A DNA stretch of 17,326 nt from Lachnospiraceae bacterium UBA3310 (lineage in GTDB: Bacteria; Bacillota; Clostridia; Lachnospirales; Lachnospiraceae), in NCBI GenBank assembly GCA_002361355.1, contig DESQ01000010.1, positions 62,933 through 80,258 of the forward strand, in the 5' to 3' direction. Made by a program: the position numbers and the translations under genes. Shown one piece after another: positions 6,478 through 13,712 of the stretch. How positions within the stretch are numbered: the first letter of the stretch is position 1; every line of letters begins with the position of its first letter. Under the pieces are notes generated by a model. It saw only the letters and a list, made by a program, of their open reading frames with translations. It was not told where the DNA came from and did not search any database.

Positions 6478-7233
6478 GTGGACGTGCTTACCGTAAAAAA
6501 TTTGTCGGTCAGTTTCTACAGAGAGTCGGGCGAGATTACAGCGGTGAAAAATGTCAGCTTTACCCTGCGGGCAGGGGAAATTCTCGTGATTATGGGAGAT
6601 ACCGGCTGCGGAAAAAGCGTGCTTTGTAAGAGCATCGTAAAGCTCCTGCCGGACATTGCGAAAATAAAGACGGGGCAGATTTATTTTCAGGGAAAAGAGA
6701 TCACCGGTTATACGGAAAAGGAGATGCAGAAGCTGCGGGGCACTTCCTTTTCCATGGTGTTTCAAAATCCGATGACAGCGCTGAATCCCTGCATGAGCGT
6801 GGGGGCGCAGATCGCCGAGGCGGTGCGCCTGCGGCAGCCGGGGATTTCCCGGAAGGCCCTGCGAAGCAGAGTGATGGAATTGCTTAAGCTGGTGGGGCTG
6901 GATCGTCCGGAAGAGAGGGCAGGGCAGTATCCCGTTCATTTTTCCGGCGGCATGGCGCAGCGGTGTGTGATTGCCATTGCGCTGGCGGCAAATCCGGAAA
7001 TTCTCTTTGCGGATGAGCCGACTACCTCCCTGGATGCGGGCATGCAGGCACAGATTTTAGGATTGCTTTTGGAGCTGCGGGAAAAACTGGGGATGTCGAT
7101 GATCTTTATCACCCACAATCCCGAAGTGGCGGTGCGCATGGCGGATCGGGTGGCACTGATGCGCGGCGGGGAATTGTACAGAATCGGAGACGCGGAGGAG
7201 ATCTTTGAGGAAACCATACATAACAATCATTGA
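6478..7233 (+). CDS. ABC importer ATPase, NikD/DppD type
   Basis: The ATP-hydrolysing subunit of the importer, cytoplasmic. It has Walker A GDTGCGKS (40-47), the Q-loop glutamine in MVFQNP (Gln96), signature FSGGMAQ (155-161), Walker B ILFADEP (175-181) and the switch His213 in FITHN. At 251 residues it has NikD-like length and lacks the C-terminal oligopeptide-family extension of about 60-70 residues seen in DppD/OppD. The start is GTG 6478, set by GGGAGGT (6464-6470) seven bases before it; the frame is open upstream to ATG 6424, but that would overlap the binding protein by 50 bases with no ribosome site. Families of this type normally have two different ATPases (NikD plus NikE); no second one is found in the window, so this subunit either homodimerises or borrows a partner encoded elsewhere. 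Confidence 0.9.
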   Translation: MDVLTVKNLSVSFYRESGEITAVKNVSFTLRAGEILVIMGDTGCGKSVLCKSIVKLLPDIAKIKTGQIYFQGKEITGYTEKEMQKLRGTSFSMVFQNPMTALNPCMSVGAQIAEAVRLRQPGISRKALRSRVMELLKLVGLDRPEERAGQYPVHFSGGMAQRCVIAIALAANPEILFADEPTTSLDAGMQAQILGLLLELREKLGMSMIFITHNPEVAVRMADRVALMRGGELYRIGDAEEIFEETIHNNH

Positions 7234-8206
7234 TGAATTGAGTAAGTTCGCGCTGAGTCTTTTCCTGCTGTCTGTTCTGGTGTTTACCATGTCCAGACTG
7301 GCGCCGGGCGATCCTCTTTACTCCTATTATGGGGATCGGGTGGAGAAGATGGGCACGCAGGAACAGGAGGCGGCGCGGGAGAGGCTTGGCCTGCATGCGC
7401 CGATCCCGGTGCAGTATGTGCAGTGGATGAAAGGCGCGCTTCACGGCGATTTTGGTATTTCTTATAAATATAAAACGGACGTGAAGGAAGTGATTGCCGA
7501 CCGGATCGGAAACACCCTGCTTCTGGGCGGCCTCGGTTTTGTGATTATCTTTGTTCTGGCGCTTTTGCTGGGGCTTTTTTGCGCATGGCGGGAGGATAAG
7601 GCGGCGGATCGGGTGGTCTGCGGAATCGGCACGGTCACAAGCTGTATCCCGGAATTTTGGCTGTCACTGGTTTTGATTCTGGTGTTTGCGGTGTGGCTTG
7701 GGTGGCTTCCCAGTTCCGGCGCTTACTCCGTGGGGATGGAGAGGAATCCTGCGGACAGAGGAAGCCATCTGATACTGCCCCTTGCAGTGGTGGTACTGGG
7801 GCATTTATGGTACTATGCCTATCTGGTGCGCAACAGACTATTGGAGGAGACGCGGGCGGACTATGTGCTTCTGGCGAGGATGAAAGGGCTGTCGGGAAAA
7901 CAGGTGTTGTACCGGCACTGCCTGCGAAACGCCATGCCCTCCTATCTAAGTATGATGGCGATTGCCCTCCCCCATATTCTGGGCGGTACTTATGTGGTGG
8001 AGACTGTGTTTTCCTATCCGGGAATTGGGACGCTGGCCTACGAGAGCGCCAGATATCAGGATTATAATCTGCTGATGCTGGTCAGCCTTATGACCGGCGG
8101 GCTGGTGATTTTCGGCAATATGCTTGCCAGGATCATAAACGTGTGGATTGATCCGCGGATGAGCCTGAAAAGCGGAGGCATGTCGGGGGAGGTGAGGGAA
8201 TTTTGA
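7205..8206 (+). CDS. ABC importer permease, NikB/DppB type
   Basis: First membrane subunit of the importer, 333 residues, typical of the NikB/OppB family. An N-terminal helix (SLFLLSVLVFTMSRLAPGDP) ends in the family's APGDP motif. Then come an extracytoplasmic segment with the usual ARERLGLHAPIPVQYVQWM, and about five further helices (around 100-125, 140-165, 190-210, 250-275 and 290-320). The ATPase-contacting EAA loop reads ADYVLLARMKGLSGKQVLYRH (residues 219-239). The start codon is TTG 7205, overlapping the ATPase gene by 29 bases; GGAGG (7194-7198) six bases upstream fixes this choice. The stop overlaps the next permease's TTG. Confidence 0.9.
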   Translation: MRKPYITIIDELSKFALSLFLLSVLVFTMSRLAPGDPLYSYYGDRVEKMGTQEQEAARERLGLHAPIPVQYVQWMKGALHGDFGISYKYKTDVKEVIADRIGNTLLLGGLGFVIIFVLALLLGLFCAWREDKAADRVVCGIGTVTSCIPEFWLSLVLILVFAVWLGWLPSSGAYSVGMERNPADRGSHLILPLAVVVLGHLWYYAYLVRNRLLEETRADYVLLARMKGLSGKQVLYRHCLRNAMPSYLSMMAIALPHILGGTYVVETVFSYPGIGTLAYESARYQDYNLLMLVSLMTGGLVIFGNMLARIINVWIDPRMSLKSGGMSGEVREF

Positions 8207-9018
8207 AAAAAGGATTTCCGGGCATTTCCCTGGCAGTATTAACGATTGTAGTCGCCTGTTGCCTGGCATGTGAAATCATCATGACGAAAGACCCTGCCTA
8301 TATGGATCTGGCGAACGGCAATACCGCTCCCTGCCGGACATTTCTTTTTGGAACGGACGCCATGGGGCGGGATCTTTTTTCAATGATCTGGTACGGCGGA
8401 AGAGTCTCGCTTTTTATCGGCTTTTTTGCGACCCTTATCTCTACGGTGACCGCAGTTTTGGTGGGCAGTGTCAGCGGCTATGCGCCGGCGTGGATAGACG
8501 GCGCGATTATGTGGCTGACGGATATTGTTCTCAGTATCCCCGGTCTTTTGCTCACAGTCTTTTTACAGGCGGTTCTCGGCAGTGCGGGTGCTTGGGGTCT
8601 GGCTGTGGTGATCGGCCTGACGAGCTGGATGAGCATGGCAAAGGTGGTGCGGACGGAAGTTTTGCAGTTAAAAAACACCGATTATGTGCTGGCTGCAAGT
8701 TGTCTTGGCGGCGGTTTTTTCCATATTCTGCGCCGCCATCTGGCGCCCAATTTTATCCCTTCCGTTTTGTTTATGGTGGTTATGAACGTGAGAAACGCCA
8801 TCGTGGCGGAATCCACCTTAAGTTTTATGGGAATCGGCCTCCCTGTGGAGGTGATCTCCTGGGGCAGCATGCTCTCTTTGTCGGAAAATGCCCTGCTCTC
8901 CCGCTCCTGGTGGACGGTTTTGGCGCCGGGCATTTTTCTGGTGATGACTCTTCTGTGCCTGACGAATCTGGGAAACTATCTGAGGAAAAGTGGCAATAAA
9001 AGGCACAGTAATCTTTGA
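8203..9018 (+). CDS. ABC importer permease, NikC/DppC type
   Basis: Second membrane subunit, 271 residues, NikC/OppC family. It has an N-terminal helix (ISLAVLTIVVACCLACEIIM), the hallmark FGTDAMGRDLFSMIWYGGR (residues about 47-65), several helices, the EAA loop (NTDYVLAASCLGGGFFHILRR, LAPNF) and the conserved ESTLSFMGIGLP near the C-terminus. Start TTG 8203 overlaps the preceding stop (TTGA), with GGGGGAGGTGAGGG just before it. In the ATPase and both permeases the starts are non-ATG (GTG, TTG, TTG), so translation is probably coupled and kept low. Its stop is six bases from the stop of the opposite-strand sirtuin gene, with no clear intrinsic terminator between them. Confidence 0.9.
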   Translation: MKKGFPGISLAVLTIVVACCLACEIIMTKDPAYMDLANGNTAPCRTFLFGTDAMGRDLFSMIWYGGRVSLFIGFFATLISTVTAVLVGSVSGYAPAWIDGAIMWLTDIVLSIPGLLLTVFLQAVLGSAGAWGLAVVIGLTSWMSMAKVVRTEVLQLKNTDYVLAASCLGGGFFHILRRHLAPNFIPSVLFMVVMNVRNAIVAESTLSFMGIGLPVEVISWGSMLSLSENALLSRSWWTVLAPGIFLVMTLLCLTNLGNYLRKSGNKRHSNL

Positions 9019-9024
9019 GGCAGC

Positions 9025-9984
9025 TTAGTTTTCTGCCAGCGCTGCGGGGATCATTTGGCGATGCAAGTCCGATACCGCTTTTGCCATATCGCCGCCGATG
9101 CCGATTGCCCGATTCCCGAAACTTTCCGGAACAACCGCCTCGTTCATGTTCAGACGGATTAAGGAGAGGTTTTTGTGTTCCCGTACCATTTTTTCAAAGG
9201 GAAAGCGGATAATCGTCGGGGTGTTAAAGCCGACGCCAAGCTCTAACAGTACACCCTTTTTCCCTTCCATTCCGCGCAGAAAATCGCCGTAACGCCCGGC
9301 TGCCTCATGCCAGTTTTCATCTTCCACAAAGTAATTGTCGCATCGAAGGTGCATCGTCATATTGCCGCCGCAGACCGGACATTTTGGCACCATATGGGAG
9401 GGAATCAGACAGTCGCTTCTTGCCTGATCCATTTGACGGAACAAATCTTCTGCGTCGTAAATCTTCGGATGGCACCCTTTTTCACACTGGATATTTCCAT
9501 AGTCTCCCTGTGTTGCAAAAATTCGTTCTGCCAAAAATCCGGCTTTTTGGAACTGATGGTCAACATTGGTTGTCAGGACGAAATATTCCCTTTCTTTTAC
9601 CATCTCGTAAAGCTGTTTGTATAGAGGCAGCGCAGGCGGGAGAAAACGGTTAAGCAGGCTGTGCTTTGACCAGTAGCCCCATTTTGCCTCCTGCGAGGGG
9701 AAGGGGTAGAAGCCCGCCGCATACATATCGGTCATATACATAGAACCATATTTTTCGATGAACTCTTTGAAATTGTTGGTAAACCGTTCTCCACTGTAGG
9801 TTAGTCCGGCTGCGGCGGAGGCGCCGGCCCCCGCGCCGATCAGGATGACATCCGCCTCACTGATCAATGCAGACGCCTGCTCGATTTGTTCCTCATAAGG
9901 AACATTCTGAAAAATGTAGTCTCCGGCGGAAACACCGCTTAAAAATTGCGACCAGTCTGTTTTTTTGATTTGTCGCTGCTTCAT
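9025..9984 (-). CDS. Sir2-family protein resembling class M sirtuins (SirTM-like, NAD-dependent)
   Basis: NAD-binding sirtuin-fold protein of 319 residues. It has GAGAGASAAAGL (50-61) for NAD, TTNVD (138-142), and ATQGDYG (157-163) where ordinary sirtuin deacetylases have the catalytic histidine. A zinc-ribbon Cys set is at 167, 171, 202 and 205, followed by HLRCDNYFVED (212-222). Asn140, Gln159 and Arg214 are each exactly 22 residues beyond N118, Q137 and R192, which I recall as key residues of the Streptococcus pyogenes class M enzyme, a protein ADP-ribosyltransferase of lipoylated GcvH-L. So ADP-ribosylation rather than deacetylation is inferred. Class M genes usually sit with a macrodomain hydrolase, GcvH-L and LplA; none is in this window. 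The start is supported by AGAGG on the minus strand ten bases upstream. Confidence 0.85.
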   Translation of the reverse strand: MKQRQIKKTDWSQFLSGVSAGDYIFQNVPYEEQIEQASALISEADVILIGAGAGASAAAGLTYSGERFTNNFKEFIEKYGSMYMTDMYAAGFYPFPSQEAKWGYWSKHSLLNRFLPPALPLYKQLYEMVKEREYFVLTTNVDHQFQKAGFLAERIFATQGDYGNIQCEKGCHPKIYDAEDLFRQMDQARSDCLIPSHMVPKCPVCGGNMTMHLRCDNYFVEDENWHEAAGRYGDFLRGMEGKKGVLLELGVGFNTPTIIRFPFEKMVREHKNLSLIRLNMNEAVVPESFGNRAIGIGGDMAKAVSDLHRQMIPAALAEN

Positions 9985-10042
9985 GAGTCATCAACCTCTT
10001 TTCCACTTGAATGTAACAATCACCATAACATCTGACAAGTAA

Positions 10043-10071
10043 ACGATAGCATGACAAAGATGTAATGTCAA
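10043..10071 (-). promoter_or_regulatory. strong promoter of the sirtuin gene
   Basis: On the minus strand: TTGACA (10071-10066, exact consensus), a 17-base spacer, and TATCGT (10048-10043, four of six). The expected transcript starts around 10036 and runs about 50 bases to the ATG at 9984. Two inverted repeats overlap this promoter. Confidence 0.65.
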
Positions 10072-10079
10072 TAGTTACA
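10052..10079. promoter_or_regulatory. two overlapping 19-bp dyads, likely operator of the sirtuin promoter
   Basis: TGACA-N9-TGTCA (10052-10070) and TGTAA-N9-TTACA (10061-10079) are both perfect five-bp inverted repeats of identical geometry, offset by nine bases, and cover the -35 and spacer of the minus-strand promoter. A further TGACA lies at 10033-10037, and TGTAAC at 10012-10017 mirrors GTTACA at 10074-10079. This fits repressor binding. I do not recognise the regulator. Confidence 0.45.
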
Positions 10080-10183
10080 ATTAAAAAATTTTTAATTTTT
10101 TTGCAAAAGGCTGACTTTTTGAGAAGGAAATCCGTTATTGTAGATAGAAAGCGCTTTTTTATCATGTAAGAAGGGAGGAAAGA

Positions 10184-10708
10184 ATGGGTATGGACGTGGA
10201 TGCGGATTTTCTGCTTGTGCAGAAGATGCGTATGGGAGACGAAAGAGCCTTTGAAAGTTTTGTGACGAAATATTATCCCGCCATATTGAAGTACTGTCAA
10301 ATACATATCAGGGATACCGGATACGCAGAGGATATGACACAGGAAACCTTTGCCCGTTTTTTCCGGACTTTTAAACAATATAGGCATTACGGGAAAGCGG
10401 CGAATTATCTGTATGTCATTGCGGCAAATGTCTGTAAGGACTATCACAGGGAGAAAAGAGAGCTTCCGATGGAAGATCTGCCAGAGCCTCCGGATGAGAT
10501 TGCAGGGAGCATGGATGAGAAGATCGTGGTGGCGGAGGCATTGGACAGCCTTCCCGACGACTTGAAGGAAGTGGCGGTGATGTTCTTTATACAGGGCCGC
10601 AGACAAAAAGATATTGCCAAAATTTTGGGAATCGGTATTTCCCTTGTCAAATACAGGATACGGAGGGCAAAAGAATTGCTGTCCGTCTATTTCGGGGAGG
10701 ATGATTGA
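10184..10708 (+). CDS. ECF-type sigma-70 family RNA polymerase sigma factor
   Basis: A 174-residue two-domain sigma factor. Region 2 spans about 22-92 (AFESFVTKYYPAILKY, then DMTQETFARFFRTF and AANYLYVIAANVCKDYHREKR); region 4 spans about 115-168, with LPDDLKEVAVMFFIQG and a helix-turn-helix RQKDIAKILGIGISLVKYRIRRAK. No region 1 or 3, so it belongs to the extracytoplasmic-function group. GGGAGG lies five bases upstream of the start ATG; a second ATG two codons later is also possible. The stop overlaps the next gene (TGATG), and the operon continues with a membrane protein and an ABC exporter. It probably directs RNA polymerase to this operon and perhaps others in response to an envelope signal; that is inference from layout. 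Confidence 0.92.
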   Translation: MGMDVDADFLLVQKMRMGDERAFESFVTKYYPAILKYCQIHIRDTGYAEDMTQETFARFFRTFKQYRHYGKAANYLYVIAANVCKDYHREKRELPMEDLPEPPDEIAGSMDEKIVVAEALDSLPDDLKEVAVMFFIQGRRQKDIAKILGIGISLVKYRIRRAKELLSVYFGEDD

Positions 10709-11469
10709 TGAGAGTATCGAATCGACAGATCAGAAAACGGCTTGGAGCGGATCAAACTGTTTTTTATACGGAAAAAAAGTTACAGGAAACCATACGGAAA
10801 TCAAAAGAGGCATTTGCGCAGAGCGAGGCTGAAACTTTTCTCTCGCATGCCGAGTTTTTGTATCAGCAGAGCAGATACATCCATAAACGCTGGTGGATTT
10901 TGCAGGGGGCGACATTGTTTTTGCTCTGGCTTGCACTGGAGCTGGCAGGGAGCAGTTTTTACATGCAAAGAGGAATGGGTGTTGCGGCTTCGATGTTTGC
11001 CATTTTACTGCTGCCGGAACTGTGGAGAAACCGGAACGCGAACGCGCTGGAAATAGAAAGCGCATCTTTTTATTCCCTGAGACAGATTTACGCTGCCAGA
11101 ATTTTTGCTTTTGCGCTGGTAGATTTTCTGCTGCTTGGCGCCTTTACGCTGCCGGTGGTGCTGACTGGAACACTGCCCATAGAGGAAATGATGATTCAGT
11201 TTTTCCTGCCCTATCTGGTAACCTGCTGTATCTGCTTCCGGGTTTTGGCCGGCAGCAGAGCCGGGTCGGAGGCACTGGCACTTTTCTTATGTGTTTTCTG
11301 GTGTACGGTATGGACGCAGATTGTATTGCATGAAAAAGTATATGGGGCAGTTTCCCTGCCGGCATGGGCAGCTATGACGGTAGCCGCAGCCGTCTATCTG
11401 GCGTACTGCGTATATAGAGGGAGAAATAACTGCACGGAAATGTGGGAGGTACATACGGTATGGAACTAA
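10708..11469 (+). CDS. six-helix membrane protein of unknown function, sigma-operon linked
   Basis: I do not recognise a named family. The 253-residue product has a charged, helical cytoplasmic N-terminus (1-60), with QIRKRLGADQTVFYTEKKLQ early on, then about six membrane segments near 62-80, 88-104, 132-153, 161-180, 187-206 and 218-235, and a short polar tail. The start ATG 10708 overlaps the sigma-factor stop, and GGGGAGG (10694-10700) lies seven bases before it. It sits where an anti-sigma factor is usually encoded but shows no zinc-binding HxxxCxxC motif and no extracytoplasmic sensor domain. It could restrain the sigma factor through its N-terminal part, or be an extra membrane subunit of the ABC exporter that follows. 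Its last ten bases overlap the ATPase gene. Confidence 0.75.
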   Translation: MRVSNRQIRKRLGADQTVFYTEKKLQETIRKSKEAFAQSEAETFLSHAEFLYQQSRYIHKRWWILQGATLFLLWLALELAGSSFYMQRGMGVAASMFAILLLPELWRNRNANALEIESASFYSLRQIYAARIFAFALVDFLLLGAFTLPVVLTGTLPIEEMMIQFFLPYLVTCCICFRVLAGSRAGSEALALFLCVFWCTVWTQIVLHEKVYGAVSLPAWAAMTVAAAVYLAYCVYRGRNNCTEMWEVHTVWN

Positions 11470-12347
11470 AATTGTCAAATGTGACAAAAAAATTTAAGGA
11501 CACTGCTGCTGTGAAAAATATATCTTATACAATGACGACAGGCGTTTACGGCCTGCTGGGCGTCAATGGTGCGGGGAAAACCACGCTGATGCGTATGCTC
11601 TGTACGCTGTTAAAACCGACAGAGGGAAGTATTACGTGGAATGGCAAAGATATCTTTGCAATGGATGGGGAATACCGGAAAATACTGGGTTATCTTCCGC
11701 AGGATTTCGGGTACTATCCGGATTTTACGGTTTATGATTACCTGATGTATATTGCATCCATCAAGGGCCTGCGCCCGGTTACCGCCAGACAGCGCACGGC
11801 GCTTTTGTTAAAACAGGTTGGGCTGGAAAAGGCAAGAAATAAAAAAATGAAAAAATTGTCCGGCGGGATGAAGCGCCGGGTGGGAATCGCGCAGGCACTT
11901 TTGGGGAATCCTCAAATACTGATTTTGGATGAGCCGACGGCAGGGCTGGATCCTAATGAAAGAATCCGTTTCCGCAATCTGCTCAGTGAGCTTTCGGAGG
12001 AACGGCTGGTTCTGCTTTCCACTCATATTGTGTCGGATGTGGAATACATAGCAAACAATATTCTGCTGATGCAGGACGGAAAGATCAGGGCATCCGGCAC
12101 TTCGCAGAAATTGATCGACGCCATGCCGGAACAGGTGTGGAGCGTTGAGGTGGCAAAAGGGGAAGTGGCTTCTTATAGGAAGGCTTATAAAGTGTCCAAT
12201 GTAAAAACCGTACCGGGCGGGGTGGCCTTACGTGTGATATCAGCAGAAAAACCGGCAAAACATGCGGTTTTGGAAACGGCTACATTGGAAGATCTGTTTA
12301 TGAATTATTTTGGCGAGAAAGCAGGTGAGACAGATGATGAGATATGA
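11460..12347 (+). CDS. ABC-2 type exporter ATPase
   Basis: Cytoplasmic ATPase of a drug, peptide or lipid exporter, 295 residues. It has Walker A GVNGAGKT (34-41), Q-loop Gln81 in LPQDFG, signature LSGGMKRR (133-140), Walker B ILILDEPTAGLD (153-164) and switch His189 in LLSTHIVSD. The accessory C-terminal region (about 215-295) is of the CcmA/YhaQ kind found with ABC-2 permeases. The frame is open from GTG 11442, but GGAGGT at 11445-11450 falls inside that extension, so ATG 11460 is the start. It overlaps the preceding membrane-protein gene by ten bases and the following permease by 14, implying one coupled operon. Confidence 0.92.
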   Translation: MELKLSNVTKKFKDTAAVKNISYTMTTGVYGLLGVNGAGKTTLMRMLCTLLKPTEGSITWNGKDIFAMDGEYRKILGYLPQDFGYYPDFTVYDYLMYIASIKGLRPVTARQRTALLLKQVGLEKARNKKMKKLSGGMKRRVGIAQALLGNPQILILDEPTAGLDPNERIRFRNLLSELSEERLVLLSTHIVSDVEYIANNILLMQDGKIRASGTSQKLIDAMPEQVWSVEVAKGEVASYRKAYKVSNVKTVPGGVALRVISAEKPAKHAVLETATLEDLFMNYFGEKAGETDDEI

Positions 12348-13557
12348 GGTAAAAAAGGTTTTTGCAAAAACGGGCAGTAAGATTGCCCTTGTGCTGTTGC
12401 TTATTGTGATGGGAATTACCTGTTTTTTTGCGATGGACGTTTCCTATGTGGACGGGGAGGGCAATTCCCAGAGCGGGCCTGCTGCGGTTTCTAAGCTGCG
12501 GGCGGCACGGAAGGAATGGGCCGGTTATCTGGATGAAGAGAAAATTAGGGAAGTCATTGCGGAAAACCGTAGAATACAAAGTACGCCGGAGGCATTGTCA
12601 CAGAACGTAGACAAAGAGAACATTGCATACGGCTGGCAGCAGGGAATCAATGACATACGGGATCTTTTAAATTGTTCTTATGCGACGGGATTTCGGGAAC
12701 ATGATTATTATCGCGCGGATTCCCTGACGGAGGACGAGGCCGCCTCCTTTTATGAAAACCGGACGAAACTGTTGCGGGAATGGCTGGAGAGCGAGGCGAA
12801 AGATCAATATTCCGGGGAGGAGAAAGCGTATCTGATCCGACAGTATGAGAAGATGGAGACGCCCCTTTGTTACGACTATATGACGGGATGGCAGCAGTTG
12901 TTTGAACTGTCGTCGACCATCATCATGCTTACCATGCTGATTCTGGGCTATCTTGTGGCGGGAATCTTTTCAAACGAGTTTGTGTGGAAAGCCGATGCGG
13001 TCTTTTTTTCCAGTGTTTACGGCAGAAATAAGGCGGTATCGTCAAAAATCAGGGCGGGGTTTTGGATTGTGACCGCGGTATATTTTGCGAGCTTCCTTCT
13101 GTACACGGGAGTTGTGCTGCTGTATCTGGGCGCGGACGGCTGGAATCTCCCCGTTCAGGCAAACTGGACTGCGTGGAAATGTTTTTACAATATCACAAAC
13201 TGGCAAAAGTATCTGTTTATCGCTATCGGAGGGTATGTGGGATGCCTGTTTATTTCTTTTTTGACTATGCTGATTTCCGCAAAGACAAGATCGACGGTGC
13301 TGGCGGTTATGACGCCGGTTGTCCTGATTTTTATTCCTTCCTTTATCTCCAATATAGACAGCCCGCTCGTCAATAAAATCATTGGGCTTCTGCCGGATCA
13401 GCTTCTGCAGGTACAGATGGCAGTCGGCTATTTCAATTTATATGAGATCGGAGGCAGGGTAGTCGGGGAAGTGCCGTTCATCCTTGTATTGTATACGGTG
13501 CTGACAGTGGTTATTGTGCCTGTTGTGTATCACGTCTACCGGCGTTTGCAAGCATAA
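12334..13557 (+). CDS. ABC-2 type exporter permease
   Basis: Membrane partner of the ATPase before it, 407 residues. One helix near the N-terminus (ALVLLLIVMGITCFFAM, about 18-34) is followed by a large, polar extracytoplasmic domain (about 35-190). Then come about five more helices: STIIMLTMLILGYLVAGIF, IRAGFWIVTAVYFASFLLY, a segment around YLFIAIGGYVGCLF, VLAVMTPVVLIFIPSF and VPFILVLYTVLTVVIVPVV. This is the topology of ABC-2 permeases with a big first loop. Adjacent ATGs at 12334 and 12337 are both usable after AGGTGA (12323-12328). No intrinsic terminator is evident after the stop. Substrate unknown. Confidence 0.85.
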   Translation: MMRYEVKKVFAKTGSKIALVLLLIVMGITCFFAMDVSYVDGEGNSQSGPAAVSKLRAARKEWAGYLDEEKIREVIAENRRIQSTPEALSQNVDKENIAYGWQQGINDIRDLLNCSYATGFREHDYYRADSLTEDEAASFYENRTKLLREWLESEAKDQYSGEEKAYLIRQYEKMETPLCYDYMTGWQQLFELSSTIIMLTMLILGYLVAGIFSNEFVWKADAVFFSSVYGRNKAVSSKIRAGFWIVTAVYFASFLLYTGVVLLYLGADGWNLPVQANWTAWKCFYNITNWQKYLFIAIGGYVGCLFISFLTMLISAKTRSTVLAVMTPVVLIFIPSFISNIDSPLVNKIIGLLPDQLLQVQMAVGYFNLYEIGGRVVGEVPFILVLYTVLTVVIVPVVYHVYRRLQA

Positions 13558-13633
13558 AATGCAGACACCATGCCGGGCATCTGATACGGATACCAGAGTC
13601 AAATCGCCAGCCACCTGCAACTCAAAGTTGCGA

Positions 13634-13680
13634 AAATGTCAGAATAAAATGATAGACATTTCAGGTATTTTTGCTATTTT
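13634..13680 (+). promoter_or_regulatory. candidate promoter and operator of the XRE-type regulator
   Basis: AAATGTC (13634-13640) and GACATTT (13655-13661) form a perfect seven-bp inverted repeat with a 14-base spacer. The right arm overlaps a possible -35, TAGACA (13653-13658), which lies 16 bases before TATTTT (13675-13680). This suits autoregulation by the helix-turn-helix protein encoded just downstream. The rest of the 155-base gap has only a small GCAACT/AGTTGC hairpin without a T-run. Confidence 0.4.
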
Positions 13681-13712
13681 GGAATTAGAAACAGAGTCAG
13701 GAGGTAAATCAT

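Larger units (their letters stand above)
9985..10183. other. divergent intergenic region between sirtuin and sigma-factor genes
   Basis: A 199-base A/T-rich spacer that must hold both outgoing promoters. The left half carries the minus-strand promoter and dyads. The middle (10079-10097) has an A/T dyad, AATTAAAAA-A-TTTTTAATT, likely bent DNA or an UP-like element rather than a terminator. The right half has a weak plus-strand candidate, TTGAGA (10119-10124), N16, TAGATA (10141-10146), for the sigma operon, followed by GGGAGG (10173-10178) before its ATG. Confidence 0.4.

Noticed and set aside
9018..9037. GGCAG/CTGCC hairpin as bidirectional terminator between the convergent genes
   Set aside because: Only five bp and no T-run on either strand.
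13626..13640. GCAACT/AGTTGC hairpin as terminator of the ABC-2 exporter operon
   Set aside because: Six-bp stem without a T-run; too weak to call a terminator.
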